DNA from: Amycolatopsis antarctica
Lineage (GTDB): Bacteria > Actinomycetota > Actinomycetes > Mycobacteriales > Pseudonocardiaceae
Assembly (NCBI RefSeq): GCF_002262875.1
Contig: NZ_NKYE01000018.1
Span: 85,262-149,261, forward strand
DNA length: 64,000 nucleotides
Reading direction: 5' to 3'
Shown here: in pieces, positions 35,258 to 42,731 of the stretch
Layout: each line of letters begins with the position of its first letter
Position numbering within the stretch: the first letter of the stretch is position 1
The notes under the pieces: generated by a model
Seen by the model: only the letters and a program-made list of their open reading frames with translations
Database searches by the model: none
What the model was told of the DNA's origin: nothing
Program-made: the position numbers and the translations under genes

Positions 35258-35575
35258 TCAGAACTCCTGGTTGGGGTGGGAGGGCTCGTGGGGCCGATCG
35301 GACTGGTCGCGGGCGGGTGGCACGGGCGGGCAGCACGAGTCGTCTCGGGTGGTGGCGTGTCGGGTGATACGACGGCGTGCGAACCACGCCGCCGCGGCGA
35401 GGACCACCATGACGGCGGCGCCGATGACCCAGGGGTTGCCCAGTACCGAGCCCAACGCGCCAAGAGCTCCGGCGGCGATCAGCACCGGCAGGCCGCAACA
35501 CACGATGGGGAGCAGCAGGAAACCAGCGGTGGCGAGCGCGGTGCGCTTGCCCTCGGAGCCGGGGTTGCTCGACAT
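35258..35575 (-). CDS. Mercuric transporter MerT/MerF-like protein, 105 aa
   Basis: A small membrane protein of two helices. Helix one holds a vicinal pair in 'LLLPIVCCGLPVLIAAG' (about residue 26), the mark of MerT/MerF-type Hg(II) importers, and a second Cys pair lies in the cytoplasmic tail ('DDSCCPPV'), suited to hand mercury to MerA. The protein is shorter than MerT (116 aa) and lacks its third helix, closer to MerF. The start at 35575 is 21 bases from the regulator stop, so the genes form one operon. Confidence 0.8.
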   Translation of the reverse strand: MSSNPGSEGKRTALATAGFLLLPIVCCGLPVLIAAGALGALGSVLGNPWVIGAAVMVVLAAAAWFARRRITRHATTRDDSCCPPVPPARDQSDRPHEPSHPNQEF

Positions 35576-35596
35576 GGAGGCGGTCTCCTCGGCTGG

Positions 35597-36025
35597 TCAG
35601 GCGTTCGGGGCGGTGATGCGCATGCACGCGGCGAGGGCGGCGGCGTTGTCCGCGGCCAGCGAGCGCGCCAGCAGCACCAGTTCCGCGACGCGGGGGTCGG
35701 TGACCCGGTAGTAGGCGAAGCGGCCTTGGCGGCGCAGCTGCACGTAGCCGCAGTCGGACAGGCAGGCCAAGTGACTGGACACCCGGCCCTGGGACAGGCC
35801 GATGTGCGTGACGCATTCGCCGACGGAGTGCTCCTCGTGCAGCAGGAACTCCAGCAGTCGCAGCCGTGCGGGGTCGCCGAGGGCGCGGAAGAATTTCGCC
35901 ATCATCTGCACCCCGTTCGGCTCGGTGGGCAGCAGCGTGCTGCTGCGTTCGGAAGCGTCGGCCACGGTCGCCGTCCTCACATCGAGTGTCTGTCGTATCC
36001 GGATGTACGAATCTGAGGTTAGCAT
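35597..36025 (-). CDS. merR: ArsR/SmtB-type mercury regulator, 142 aa
   Basis: A winged-helix repressor: 'FFRALGDPARLRLLEFLLHEEHSVGECVTHIGLSQGRVSSHLACLSDCGYVQLRRQGRFAYYRV'. Cysteines in 'GEC', 'LACLSDC' and near the C-terminus ('LAACMRI') are candidates for Hg(II) or organomercury ligands, as in the actinobacterial ArsR-family MerR proteins (which differ from the Gram-negative MerR family). The ATG at 36025 lies within the divergent promoter dyad, so the in-frame GTG at 35980 is an alternative start. It should repress both this operon and merA/merB until metal binds. Confidence 0.82.
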   Translation of the reverse strand: MLTSDSYIRIRQTLDVRTATVADASERSSTLLPTEPNGVQMMAKFFRALGDPARLRLLEFLLHEEHSVGECVTHIGLSQGRVSSHLACLSDCGYVQLRRQGRFAYYRVTDPRVAELVLLARSLAADNAAALAACMRITAPNA

Positions 36026-36037
36026 TTATGCATCCGG
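35999..36037. promoter_or_regulatory. Divergent mer operator candidate
   Basis: CCGGATG (35999-36005) and CATCCGG (36031-36037) form a 7-bp inverted repeat, 25 bases apart, in the divergent region between the ArsR-type gene and merA. A nested ATCCGGAT palindrome covers 35997-36004 and ATGCAT lies next to the right arm. ArsR proteins bind such dyads around the -35/-10 region; occupation would block both directions. Confidence 0.5.
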
Positions 36038-36067
36038 GAAGACGAATGTGTGAGTGGGAGGAGATCG

Positions 36068-37456
36068 ATGGTGCGTTACGACCTGGCGGTGATCGGTTCG
36101 GGCGGGGGTGCGTTCGCGGCGGCGATCGCGGCCCGTGGCAAGGGCAAGAGCGTGGTGATGATCGAGCGCGGCACCGTCGGCGGCACGTGCGTCAATGTCG
36201 GGTGTGTCCCGTCGAAGGCGCTACTGGCCGCGGCCGAGGCCCGCCATGGGGCGCTGGGCCAGCACTTTCCGGGGATTTCCACCAGCGCGGGCCCGGTGGA
36301 CGCCGCCGCGCTGATCGGTGGCAAGGACACGCTGGTGGCGGGGTTGCGGGCGGAGAAGTACGTCGACCTGGCCGCCGAGTACGGCTGGGAGATCCTGCCC
36401 GGCGTGGCCCGGTTCGTTGAGGGACCGGCGCTGGAGGTGGACCTGCACGACGGCGGCCACGTCCGGGTCGAGGCCGAGCACTACCTGATCGCCACCGGCT
36501 CCACCCCGCGTACCGAGGGCCTCGACGGAGCCGACCGGGTGGACTACCTGACCTCGACCACCGCGATGAAGCAGACCGAACTGCCGGAATCGCTGGTCGT
36601 CGTCGGCGGCGGCTACGTCGGGCTGGAGCAGGCGCAACTGTTCGCGCACCTCGGTGTCCGAGTGAGCATCGTGGGCCGCTTCGCCCCGCACACCGAGCCC
36701 GAACTCGCTGGCCTGCTGGCCGGGGTGTTCGCTGACGACGGCATCGCCGTGATCGCCGAGCGCGCCACCCAGGTTGAGGCCGATGGTTCGGGCGTCGTCG
36801 TCACCGCCGGTCGGCAGCGAGTGACTGGCCAGCGGCTGCTGCTCGCGACCGGGCGGAACCCGGTCGCGACCGGTCTCAATCTCGACGCGGTGGGCGTGAA
36901 GACCGGGCCTCGCGGGGAGGTGGTGGTCGACGAGCATCTGCGCACCGACAACCCGCGCGTCTGGGCGGCCGGGGACGTCACCGGGCACCCGCAGTACGTC
37001 TACGTCGCCGGGGCGCACGGCAGCGTCGTGGTCGACAACGCCTTCGACGACGCCGGGCGCACACTGGACTATCACCACCTGCCCGCGGTCACCTTCACCA
37101 CACCCAGCCTCGCCTCGGCCGGGCTGACCGACGTCCAGGCGGTCGAGCAGGGCTATGCCTGCGAGTGCCGGGTGCTGCCGCTGGAATACGTGCCGCGGGC
37201 GCTGGTCAACCGCGACACCCGCGGCGCGATCAAACTCGTCGCCGAACAAGGCTCCGGGCGGTTGCTCGGCGCACACGTGCTGGCCGCCGGCGCAGGTGAC
37301 GTGATCGCCACCGCCGTCTACGCCCTGGCCAACCGGATGACCGTGCACGAGATGGCCGGCCTGTGGTGCCCCTATCTGACGATGGCCGAGGGCCTCAAAC
37401 TCGCCGCCCAAACCTTCACCCGCGACGTGGCCAAGCTCTCCTGCTGCGCCTCCTGA
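36068..37456 (+). CDS. merA: Mercuric reductase MerA, 462 aa
   Basis: ATG at 36068 after GGGAGGAG. A class I pyridine-nucleotide disulfide oxidoreductase: FAD-binding 'VIGSGGGAFAAAIAA', the redox-active pair in 'GGTCVNVGCVPSK' (Cys41, Cys46), the NAD(P)-binding 'VVVGGGYVGLEQAQ', the second FAD motif 'VWAAGDVTGHPQYVYVA', and the C-terminal mercury-binding vicinal pair 'KLSCCAS' (Cys459-460). It reduces Hg(II) to volatile Hg(0) with NADPH. The N-terminal heavy-metal-associated domain found in many MerA proteins is absent, as in several actinobacteria. Followed closely by merB. Confidence 0.97.
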   Translation: MVRYDLAVIGSGGGAFAAAIAARGKGKSVVMIERGTVGGTCVNVGCVPSKALLAAAEARHGALGQHFPGISTSAGPVDAAALIGGKDTLVAGLRAEKYVDLAAEYGWEILPGVARFVEGPALEVDLHDGGHVRVEAEHYLIATGSTPRTEGLDGADRVDYLTSTTAMKQTELPESLVVVGGGYVGLEQAQLFAHLGVRVSIVGRFAPHTEPELAGLLAGVFADDGIAVIAERATQVEADGSGVVVTAGRQRVTGQRLLLATGRNPVATGLNLDAVGVKTGPRGEVVVDEHLRTDNPRVWAAGDVTGHPQYVYVAGAHGSVVVDNAFDDAGRTLDYHHLPAVTFTTPSLASAGLTDVQAVEQGYACECRVLPLEYVPRALVNRDTRGAIKLVAEQGSGRLLGAHVLAAGAGDVIATAVYALANRMTVHEMAGLWCPYLTMAEGLKLAAQTFTRDVAKLSCCAS

Positions 37457-37482
37457 AACCCGGCCCTGGAAGGACTGACTCG

Positions 37483-38124
37483 ATGCCAAAGGCCCTGAAC
37501 ACCATCGCGTCCACTATGGACAATGTCTTCTCGCGGCAGGACAGCCCGGCTGGATGGCTGTGGCAGCCGCTATTGCGGCTACTGGCCCGTGGCGAACCCG
37601 TCACGATCGCCGACCTCGCGGCTGCCACCGGCCGCCCCGGTGACGAGGTTGCGCAAGCGGTGGGCCGGCTGCGCGACACCGAATACGACGACGCCGGACG
37701 GATCGTCGGCTATGGCATCACGCAGCGCCCGACGCCGCACCGTTTCACCGTCGACGGCCACCAGCTCTACACCTGGTGCGCCCTGGACACCCTCATCTTC
37801 CCCGCCACCCTCGGCCGATCCGGCCAGGTTGAATCCCCCTGCCACAGCACCGGTGCGCCGATACGGCTCACCGTCGAGCCCGACCGAGTCAGCGATGTCG
37901 AGCCCGAGACCGCGGTGGTCTCCATCGTCACGCCTGACGACTTGGTCTCGGTGCGGGCCTCGTTCTGCAACCACGTGCACTTCTTCGCCGACGCCGACGC
38001 CGCGGCGACCTGGCTCGCTGAGCACCCCGGCGGATCGGTTCTCCCGGTCGCCGACGCCTATCAACTCGGCCGGCGACTGGACGCCGCTCAATCCGAGGAG
38101 CCCGAGTCCGGAGGGTGCTGCTGA
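37483..38124 (+). CDS. merB: Organomercurial lyase MerB, 213 aa
   Basis: ATG with TGGAAGGA upstream. The catalytic triad of alkylmercury lyases is present: Cys99 and Asp102 in 'YTWCALDTLIFP' and Cys162 in 'ASFCNHVHFF' (equivalent to Cys96, Asp99, Cys159 in the enterobacterial enzyme). It cleaves the C-Hg bond of organomercury to release Hg(II), which the adjacent MerA reduces. The C-terminus ends in 'SGGCC', an extra Cys pair possibly used to hand over mercury. The gene makes the module broad-spectrum. Confidence 0.97.
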   Translation: MPKALNTIASTMDNVFSRQDSPAGWLWQPLLRLLARGEPVTIADLAAATGRPGDEVAQAVGRLRDTEYDDAGRIVGYGITQRPTPHRFTVDGHQLYTWCALDTLIFPATLGRSGQVESPCHSTGAPIRLTVEPDRVSDVEPETAVVSIVTPDDLVSVRASFCNHVHFFADADAAATWLAEHPGGSVLPVADAYQLGRRLDAAQSEEPESGGCC

Positions 38125-38173
38125 CGCCCACCTTCGCCGCCCGAACCATCAATGCCGAGAAGGGACACCCACT

Positions 38174-39529
38174 GTGAGTACGGACTTCGATGTGATCGTG
38201 ATCGGCGCCGGTCCGGGCGGCGAGACCGCGGCCTCCCGCCTGCACGCGGGTGGACGGCGGGTCGCGTTGATCGAGCAGGAACTGGTCGGCGGGGAGTGCG
38301 CCTACTGGGCGTGTATCCCATCCAAAACCTTGCTGCGCCCGCCCGAGGCCCGCGCCGAAGCCGCGCACGCGGCCGGCCTGTCCACTCCGACGCAGGACTG
38401 GGCGGCGCTGCGGGACTACCGCGACTACATGATCCGCCACCTCGACGACACCGAGCAGGTCACCGGATACGAGAAGCAGGGCGTCACCGTTGTCAAGGCC
38501 ACCGCGGCCCTGGTGGGCCGGGACCCATGGCGGGTGCGGGCCGGTGGCCGCGAACTCACCGCCGAGCACGTGGTGATCGCCACCGGCTCCGACGCGATCC
38601 GCCCACCCATCGAGGGCCTGGACGAGGTCAGTGTATGGACCAACCGGGAAGCCACCACCCTGCGCGAGATCCCCGAGCGGGTCGTGATGATCGGCGGCAG
38701 CGCCGTCGGGATCGAACTCGGCCAGTTCCTCGCTCGTATGGGCGCCCAGGTCACCCTGATCCAGCGCGGCGACCGGCTGCTGGACCGGGAAGACCCCCGC
38801 GTCGGGGACATCGTCGCCACCCACTTGCGCGCCGACGGCATCGACGTCCGTCTCGGCCGGCAGGCCACCGCCGCGCGCCGCGACGGCGCCGATACGGTGA
38901 TCGACCTCGACGACGGCGCCACCGTGCGCACCGACGTCGTCGTGCTCGGCGCCGGACGCCGCCCCCGCACTCACGGGCTCGGCTTGGAGACTGTCGGGAT
39001 CGCACCAGACCCGCGCGGCGCGTTGAAGGTCGACGAGCACTGCCGCGTCACCGCCGGCCTGTGGGCGCTCGGCGACGTCACCGGAGTCGCGCTGTTCACC
39101 CATGTCGCCATGTACCAAGGACGGATCGTGGCCGACAACATCCTCGGCACACCCCGCCATGCCACCTACAGCGGCATCCCGCGCGTCGTGTTCGCCCAAC
39201 CCGAGATCGCCGCTGTCGGCCTGACCACCGACCAAGCCCGCCAGCGTGGCCTCGACATCGCCACCACCGAACTCGACCTCGCCCAATCGATCGCGCGGCC
39301 CTGGACCTACGAAACCGACCCCGCCGGCACCCTCGGTCTCATCGCCGACCGCACCCAGCGGACGCTCATCGGAGCTTGGGCCATCGCACCCCAAGCCGGG
39401 GAATGGATCCACACCGCCGCGCTCGCCATCCGCGCACAGATCCCGATCGACACGCTGCTCGACGGCGTCGCCCAATTCCCGACCTACACCGAGGCGTACC
39501 TCGCCGCCCTCGAACAGCTCGACCTTTAG
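38174..39529 (+). CDS. FAD-dependent disulfide oxidoreductase, 451 aa
   Basis: GTG after GAAGGGA. A second enzyme of the MerA/lipoamide dehydrogenase superfamily: 'VIVIGAGPGGETAASRL', redox pair in 'VGGECAYWACIPSK' (Cys42, Cys47), NAD(P) motif 'VVMIGGSAVGIELGQFL', FAD motif 'LWALGDVTGVALFTHVAMYQG'. It lacks the Cys-Cys tail of MerA, so it is not a mercuric reductase. The CAYWAC version of the disulfide is typical of a mycothiol/lipoamide-type subgroup often linked to mercury operons. It may regenerate a thiol, e.g. mycothione (inference). Confidence 0.85.
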   Translation: MSTDFDVIVIGAGPGGETAASRLHAGGRRVALIEQELVGGECAYWACIPSKTLLRPPEARAEAAHAAGLSTPTQDWAALRDYRDYMIRHLDDTEQVTGYEKQGVTVVKATAALVGRDPWRVRAGGRELTAEHVVIATGSDAIRPPIEGLDEVSVWTNREATTLREIPERVVMIGGSAVGIELGQFLARMGAQVTLIQRGDRLLDREDPRVGDIVATHLRADGIDVRLGRQATAARRDGADTVIDLDDGATVRTDVVVLGAGRRPRTHGLGLETVGIAPDPRGALKVDEHCRVTAGLWALGDVTGVALFTHVAMYQGRIVADNILGTPRHATYSGIPRVVFAQPEIAAVGLTTDQARQRGLDIATTELDLAQSIARPWTYETDPAGTLGLIADRTQRTLIGAWAIAPQAGEWIHTAALAIRAQIPIDTLLDGVAQFPTYTEAYLAALEQLDL

Positions 39530-39925
39530 ACCACCTAGCGCTCCCGCTGAGGGGTCCGCCTTGCGTTGCGGGCAACGGCCCGAACGTCGCGCGTTCGACC
39601 GCGGTCGCATCGGGCTGGCGCCGCATCCTTGGCTGGCCATCGCAGCAACCGCACCTTCACTGTGGTGGGAGCCGAATCCGACCAGCCGGACACCGCAGGC
39701 ACGGTCAACGACGGCTTGCCTGACCTGGCCGGGAGCCGGCAGTTAACGTTCGTCGTCGCGGTTTCGGCCCGCGCGACTTGCCAACTGGTGACCTCGCCAA
39801 CTGCGCGCCAGGACCTGCTCGTTAAGTCACACCGCTTTGTAACGGCCGCCGACCGGCACGCCTTCACGCTTGGTCACTGCACCGAAGGGCATTCGTCCTG
39901 ACTAAATAGTGCCCGGTAGCAGCAG
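39530..39925. other. Right end of the mercury element, non-coding
   Basis: About 395 bases after the flavoprotein gene hold no convincing gene. An open frame at 39566-39901 has arbitrary composition and no ribosome site. The last 40 bases include the inverted-repeat motif paired with the left end. Confidence 0.5.
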
Positions 39926-40243
39926 GCGAAGCTGAGCCGGGACAACGGCGCGAGCAGCGGTCGGCGCGAAGTCTGCACGTGGCTGCCCATCCACGAGTGG
40001 GCCGAAACGGAAGTATGGCAACACATTCGCGCTAGCGGTGTGCCCTACCACCCCGCTTATGACGCTGGAATGACCCGGTTGTCGTGCTCTCTGTGCATTT
40101 TCGGGAGCAGGGCCGATCTCCTGCGGGCCGCCCGCCTTCGGCCCGACCTCGCGGCCGAGTACGCCCGGGTCGAGGACGAGATCGGTCACCGGTTCCGCAA
40201 CGACCTGTCGATGGCGGAGATCATCGCAGCCGCAAATCCTTAG
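39926..40243 (+). pseudogene. PAPS-reductase-like gene, 3' part
   Basis: Codons 153-257 of the interrupted gene resume in the same frame: 'AKLSRDNGASSGRREVCTWLPIHEWAETEVW' leads to the zinc-type 'LSCSLCIFGSRADLLRAARLRP' and a final 'LAAEYARVEDEIGHRF' helix, the usual end of phage/ICE PAPS reductases. An in-frame stop at 39917-39919, just inside the element, prevents read-through. No start codon with a ribosome site is present, so this fragment is not expressed as a normal protein. Confidence 0.9.
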
Positions 40244-40330
40244 TGGACTGTGCCTGTTTTGTTTGGCCTCCCGAGATCCGATAGCCCGCTATTTGTGTCA
40301 TTAACTCTGAGAACGAATGAGGTCTTTGCC

Positions 40331-41224
40331 ATGCCAGCATCCGATGACATCGTCCGCGCGCGACTGTTCTTGATGCGCGCGACTGAGCCACCCACGCAAT
40401 CCGTCGGCGCCTACACCGCGGTTCACGGACCCGTGGACGCCGCCGACCGCATCCGCGCCGGTTGCGCACCCCCTGCGGTACTCGCCGAAGTCGTCCAGCC
40501 CGAGCCCGACCTCCGCGGCGACCTCGCCGCACTCGAGGCGGGTCATGCCAGGCTGCTCACCCCCGAGGACGACGACTGGCCGAGCGCGGCGGCCCACGGC
40601 CTGGCCACGTCCGGCACGGGAGCACCGCTGGGCCTGTGGGTGCGCGGTAACCCGCTGCTCGGAGTTCTCACTGCTGGCCCGGTGGCTGTGGTCGGCTCGC
40701 TGGCGGCCAGCCCGTACGGGGAGCACGTCGCTGCCGAACTCGGGCGAGGCGTCGCCGACCGGGACATCGCCGTCGTCAACGGTGCCGGGTTCGGGGTCGA
40801 AGCGCACGCGCTGCGCGGTGCCCTGAGCACCTCCGGACACGGCCGGTGCCTCGTCGTGCTGGCGTGCGGTATCGATATCGAGTACCCCGCCGACCACGGC
40901 CCGCTCTTGCGGGAGATCACCGACTCCGGCGGCGTCCTGGTCACCGAGCATCCCCTCGGCACGAAACCTCGCCGCACCCGTGCCTACGCCCGGCAACGCC
41001 TGGTCGCCGCGCTGAGCGAAGCCACCGTGATCGTCGAGGCCGGCCGACGCAGCCCGGCCCTGGCGGTAGCGCGTGCGGCGTCGAGGCTGGGCCGCCGCGT
41101 CTACGCAGTCCCGGGACCGGTCACTTCGGCGAAGTCTGCCGGGACCAACGAGCTGCTGCGCACCGGGATGGCCACCGCCGTCACCTGCGCCGACGAGGTC
41201 ACCGCCACCCGCGGACTCCGATGA
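40331..41224 (+). CDS. DprA-like protein, 297 aa
   Basis: ATG at 40331. The Rossmann-like core resembles DprA/Smf, the loader of RecA on single-stranded DNA: 'PVAVVGSLAASPYGEHVA', 'VVNGAGFGVEAHALRGAL', 'VVLACGIDIEYPADHGPLLREI', 'GGVLVTEHPLGTKP', 'VIVEAGRRSPALAVARAASRLGRRVYAVPGP', 'GTNELLRTG'. The conserved Arg of the GSRxxSxYG motif is Leu and the RNR motif is ARQR, so DNA binding may be altered. Element-borne DprA-like proteins may process transferred single strands. It ends before a very long hairpin. Confidence 0.82.
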   Translation: MPASDDIVRARLFLMRATEPPTQSVGAYTAVHGPVDAADRIRAGCAPPAVLAEVVQPEPDLRGDLAALEAGHARLLTPEDDDWPSAAAHGLATSGTGAPLGLWVRGNPLLGVLTAGPVAVVGSLAASPYGEHVAAELGRGVADRDIAVVNGAGFGVEAHALRGALSTSGHGRCLVVLACGIDIEYPADHGPLLREITDSGGVLVTEHPLGTKPRRTRAYARQRLVAALSEATVIVEAGRRSPALAVARAASRLGRRVYAVPGPVTSAKSAGTNELLRTGMATAVTCADEVTATRGLR

Positions 41225-41246
41225 CTCGCCGGAACCCGTTGGACCA

Positions 41247-41301
41247 GGTCAGCAGGGTGTCGTGACCAGGAATCGCTGGTCACGACACACCCCTGCTGAC
41301 C
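41247..41301 (+). terminator. Long bipartite hairpin after the DprA-like gene
   Basis: GTGTCGTGACCA (41257-41268) pairs with 41277-41288 around an 8-base loop, and, after a 3-base bulge on one side, GGTCAGCAGG (41247-41256) pairs with 41292-41301. The 22 paired positions make a very stable stem that probably ends the dprA transcript. Confidence 0.75.
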
Positions 41302-41404
41302 GCCGGGCTGTCTCGGTAAGGTGTCTAGGGCGACACGGCGGCAAACAGATGGTCAGCCAAGCCCAGAGATCGGCCAACCCTGGCCACGCGAGAGAGGGCC
41401 GCAG

Positions 41405-41680
41405 ATGGACAAGGACGAGCACATCGCGCAGCTGCGCGCCCGCCGACACCGCGTGGAAGCGATCGAGACCACGTTGGAGAGCATCCGGGACGTGGAAAGC
41501 TCGCTGCAGGAGATGAAAGAGATCCTGTCCAAGCAGCTGAAAGTCGAACGCGCCGAACGGCTCGCCGACATCCGGGAAGCAGACAAGGCCGGTGTGCCGA
41601 AGACCAGAATCTCCAAGGAGGTCGGCCTCAGCCGTGCGAACCTCTACAACCACCTCAAAGGCACTCCGGCCGACGAGTAG
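41405..41680 (+). CDS. Small coiled-coil HTH protein, 91 aa
   Basis: ATG at 41405 after GAGAGAGGG. Residues 5-55 are a continuous charged helix ('ARRHRVEAIETTLESIRDVESSLQEMKEILSKQLKVERAERLADI'), and residues 60-85 form a resolvase-type HTH ('AGVPKTRISKEVGLSRANLYNHL'). Small coiled-coil/HTH proteins of this type occur near partition or transfer genes. It is convergent with the T4SS operon end. Confidence 0.65.
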   Translation: MDKDEHIAQLRARRHRVEAIETTLESIRDVESSLQEMKEILSKQLKVERAERLADIREADKAGVPKTRISKEVGLSRANLYNHLKGTPADE

Positions 41681-41771
41681 CCGGACTCACGCGTCTGGAC
41701 GATTGTCGGAGACCAGGGTCATACGTCGGAACGCCACGAAGGCTCTTCCCGGGCGACGCGGCTGTGCGCGC

Positions 41772-42725
41772 CTATCGGCAGAGCTGGCCTCCTCGCTGCC
41801 GGTAGAACTCGACAGGGTCGACGGCTTGGCCGTTGGCCTCGATCTGCAGGTGCAGGTGCGCTCCGGTGGAAGCCCCTCGGTTTCCGACCGCGGCGATGGG
41901 CTGGCCGGCCTGAACGGATTGTCCTTCGCGGACCAGATTGTGGTCGTTGTGGCCGTAGATTGTCACGATCCCGTCCCCGTGCTGGATGCGTACCCACAGC
42001 CCGTAGCCGGACGCCGGGCCTGAGCTGATCACCGTGCCGGAGTTGGCTGCCAGGATCGGCGTGCCGATGGGTGCACCGATGTCGAGTCCTTTGTGGAATT
42101 CGCTGCCGCGGTACCCGAATTTGGACGTGCAGGTGCCGCTCGTGGGGGTCGTCCAGCCGCCGGTCGTCGCACTGGTCGTGCAGGTGGCGCCTTGGACGGC
42201 CCCGACGATCTGGCGCGCTGCTGGCTCGAATTTCGCGTAGCGGTCGGGAAAGCCCGATCGCTGTACGGTCTGGGCGGCCACGGTGACCGGCATGTTCTGC
42301 CAGTTCGGCAGTGCCAGCAGATGCCGGTAGAACTGCTCGCTGCTGTAGGTGGGGTCCATGATCTGTGCGACCGTTCCCCAGCCTTGCGAGGGCCGCTGCT
42401 GGAACAGGCCGACACTGTCGCGATCGCCGTAGTTCAGGTTCTTCAGTTGCGACTCGGTCAGCGCCGTGGCGATCGCGACGACCCAGCCCTGTTCGGGCAC
42501 GTTCATCCGTTTGCCGACAGCGACGATCGTCGCCGCGTTGCCCATCTCCTGCGGTCCGTATCCCGCAGCCGAGGTCGCGCTCGCCCCGGCGGGCGCACAG
42601 TTGAGGCCACCGGCGGAGCTGCTGGAACTGCCGAACACGGCTTGGACCACAGCGATGGCGCCGCCGCCGATGAAGAGAATGAGCACGACGACGAACCCGG
42701 CACCGGCGGCGGCCACCTTGCCCAT
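41772..42725 (-). CDS. T4SS cell-wall hydrolase: lysozyme-like plus M23 peptidase, 317 aa
   Basis: One N-terminal membrane helix (residues 5-28) anchors a two-domain extracytoplasmic enzyme. A lytic-transglycosylase-like domain (about 55-165) has 'ATALTESQLKNLNYGDRDSVGLFQQRPSQGWG'. An M23 peptidase domain (about 185-315) has the zinc-site motifs 'FHKGLDIGAPIGTPILA' and 'GASTGAHLHLQIE'. It is the VirB1-type peptidoglycan remodeller of Gram-positive conjugation systems. Last gene of the T4SS operon; ATG preceded by GGAGGT. Confidence 0.93.
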   Translation of the reverse strand: MGKVAAAGAGFVVVLILFIGGGAIAVVQAVFGSSSSSAGGLNCAPAGASATSAAGYGPQEMGNAATIVAVGKRMNVPEQGWVVAIATALTESQLKNLNYGDRDSVGLFQQRPSQGWGTVAQIMDPTYSSEQFYRHLLALPNWQNMPVTVAAQTVQRSGFPDRYAKFEPAARQIVGAVQGATCTTSATTGGWTTPTSGTCTSKFGYRGSEFHKGLDIGAPIGTPILAANSGTVISSGPASGYGLWVRIQHGDGIVTIYGHNDHNLVREGQSVQAGQPIAAVGNRGASTGAHLHLQIEANGQAVDPVEFYRQRGGQLCR

Positions 42726-42731
42726 GGCGCA

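Larger units (their letters stand above)
29241..39925. mobile_element. Mercury-resistance transposon-like element, about 10.7 kb
   Basis: Both boundaries are defined by the interrupted PAPS-reductase gene: sequence 28785-29240 joins 39926-40243 in frame with no target duplication (one G is shared at the joint). The ends show short imperfect inverted repeats: GGGCA near position 13 of each end and CAGGACG-x-AT starting exactly 26 bases in from both ends (29266-29275; complement at 39891-39900). The element carries a tyrosine recombinase, an HTH protein, a zinc-ribbon recombinase-like protein and a mercury module. Lack of target duplication and a tyrosine recombinase at one end resemble Tn554-like transposition, but the overall gene set is not one I can name. 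Confidence 0.85.

Noticed and set aside
37928..39640. 570-residue minus-strand frame opposite the flavoprotein
   Set aside because: Antisense shadow: the plus strand encodes FAD and NAD motifs and the disulfide.
39566..39901. 111-residue frame at the right end of the mercury element
   Set aside because: No ribosome site, no recognisable fold, ends just before the terminal motif; likely chance.
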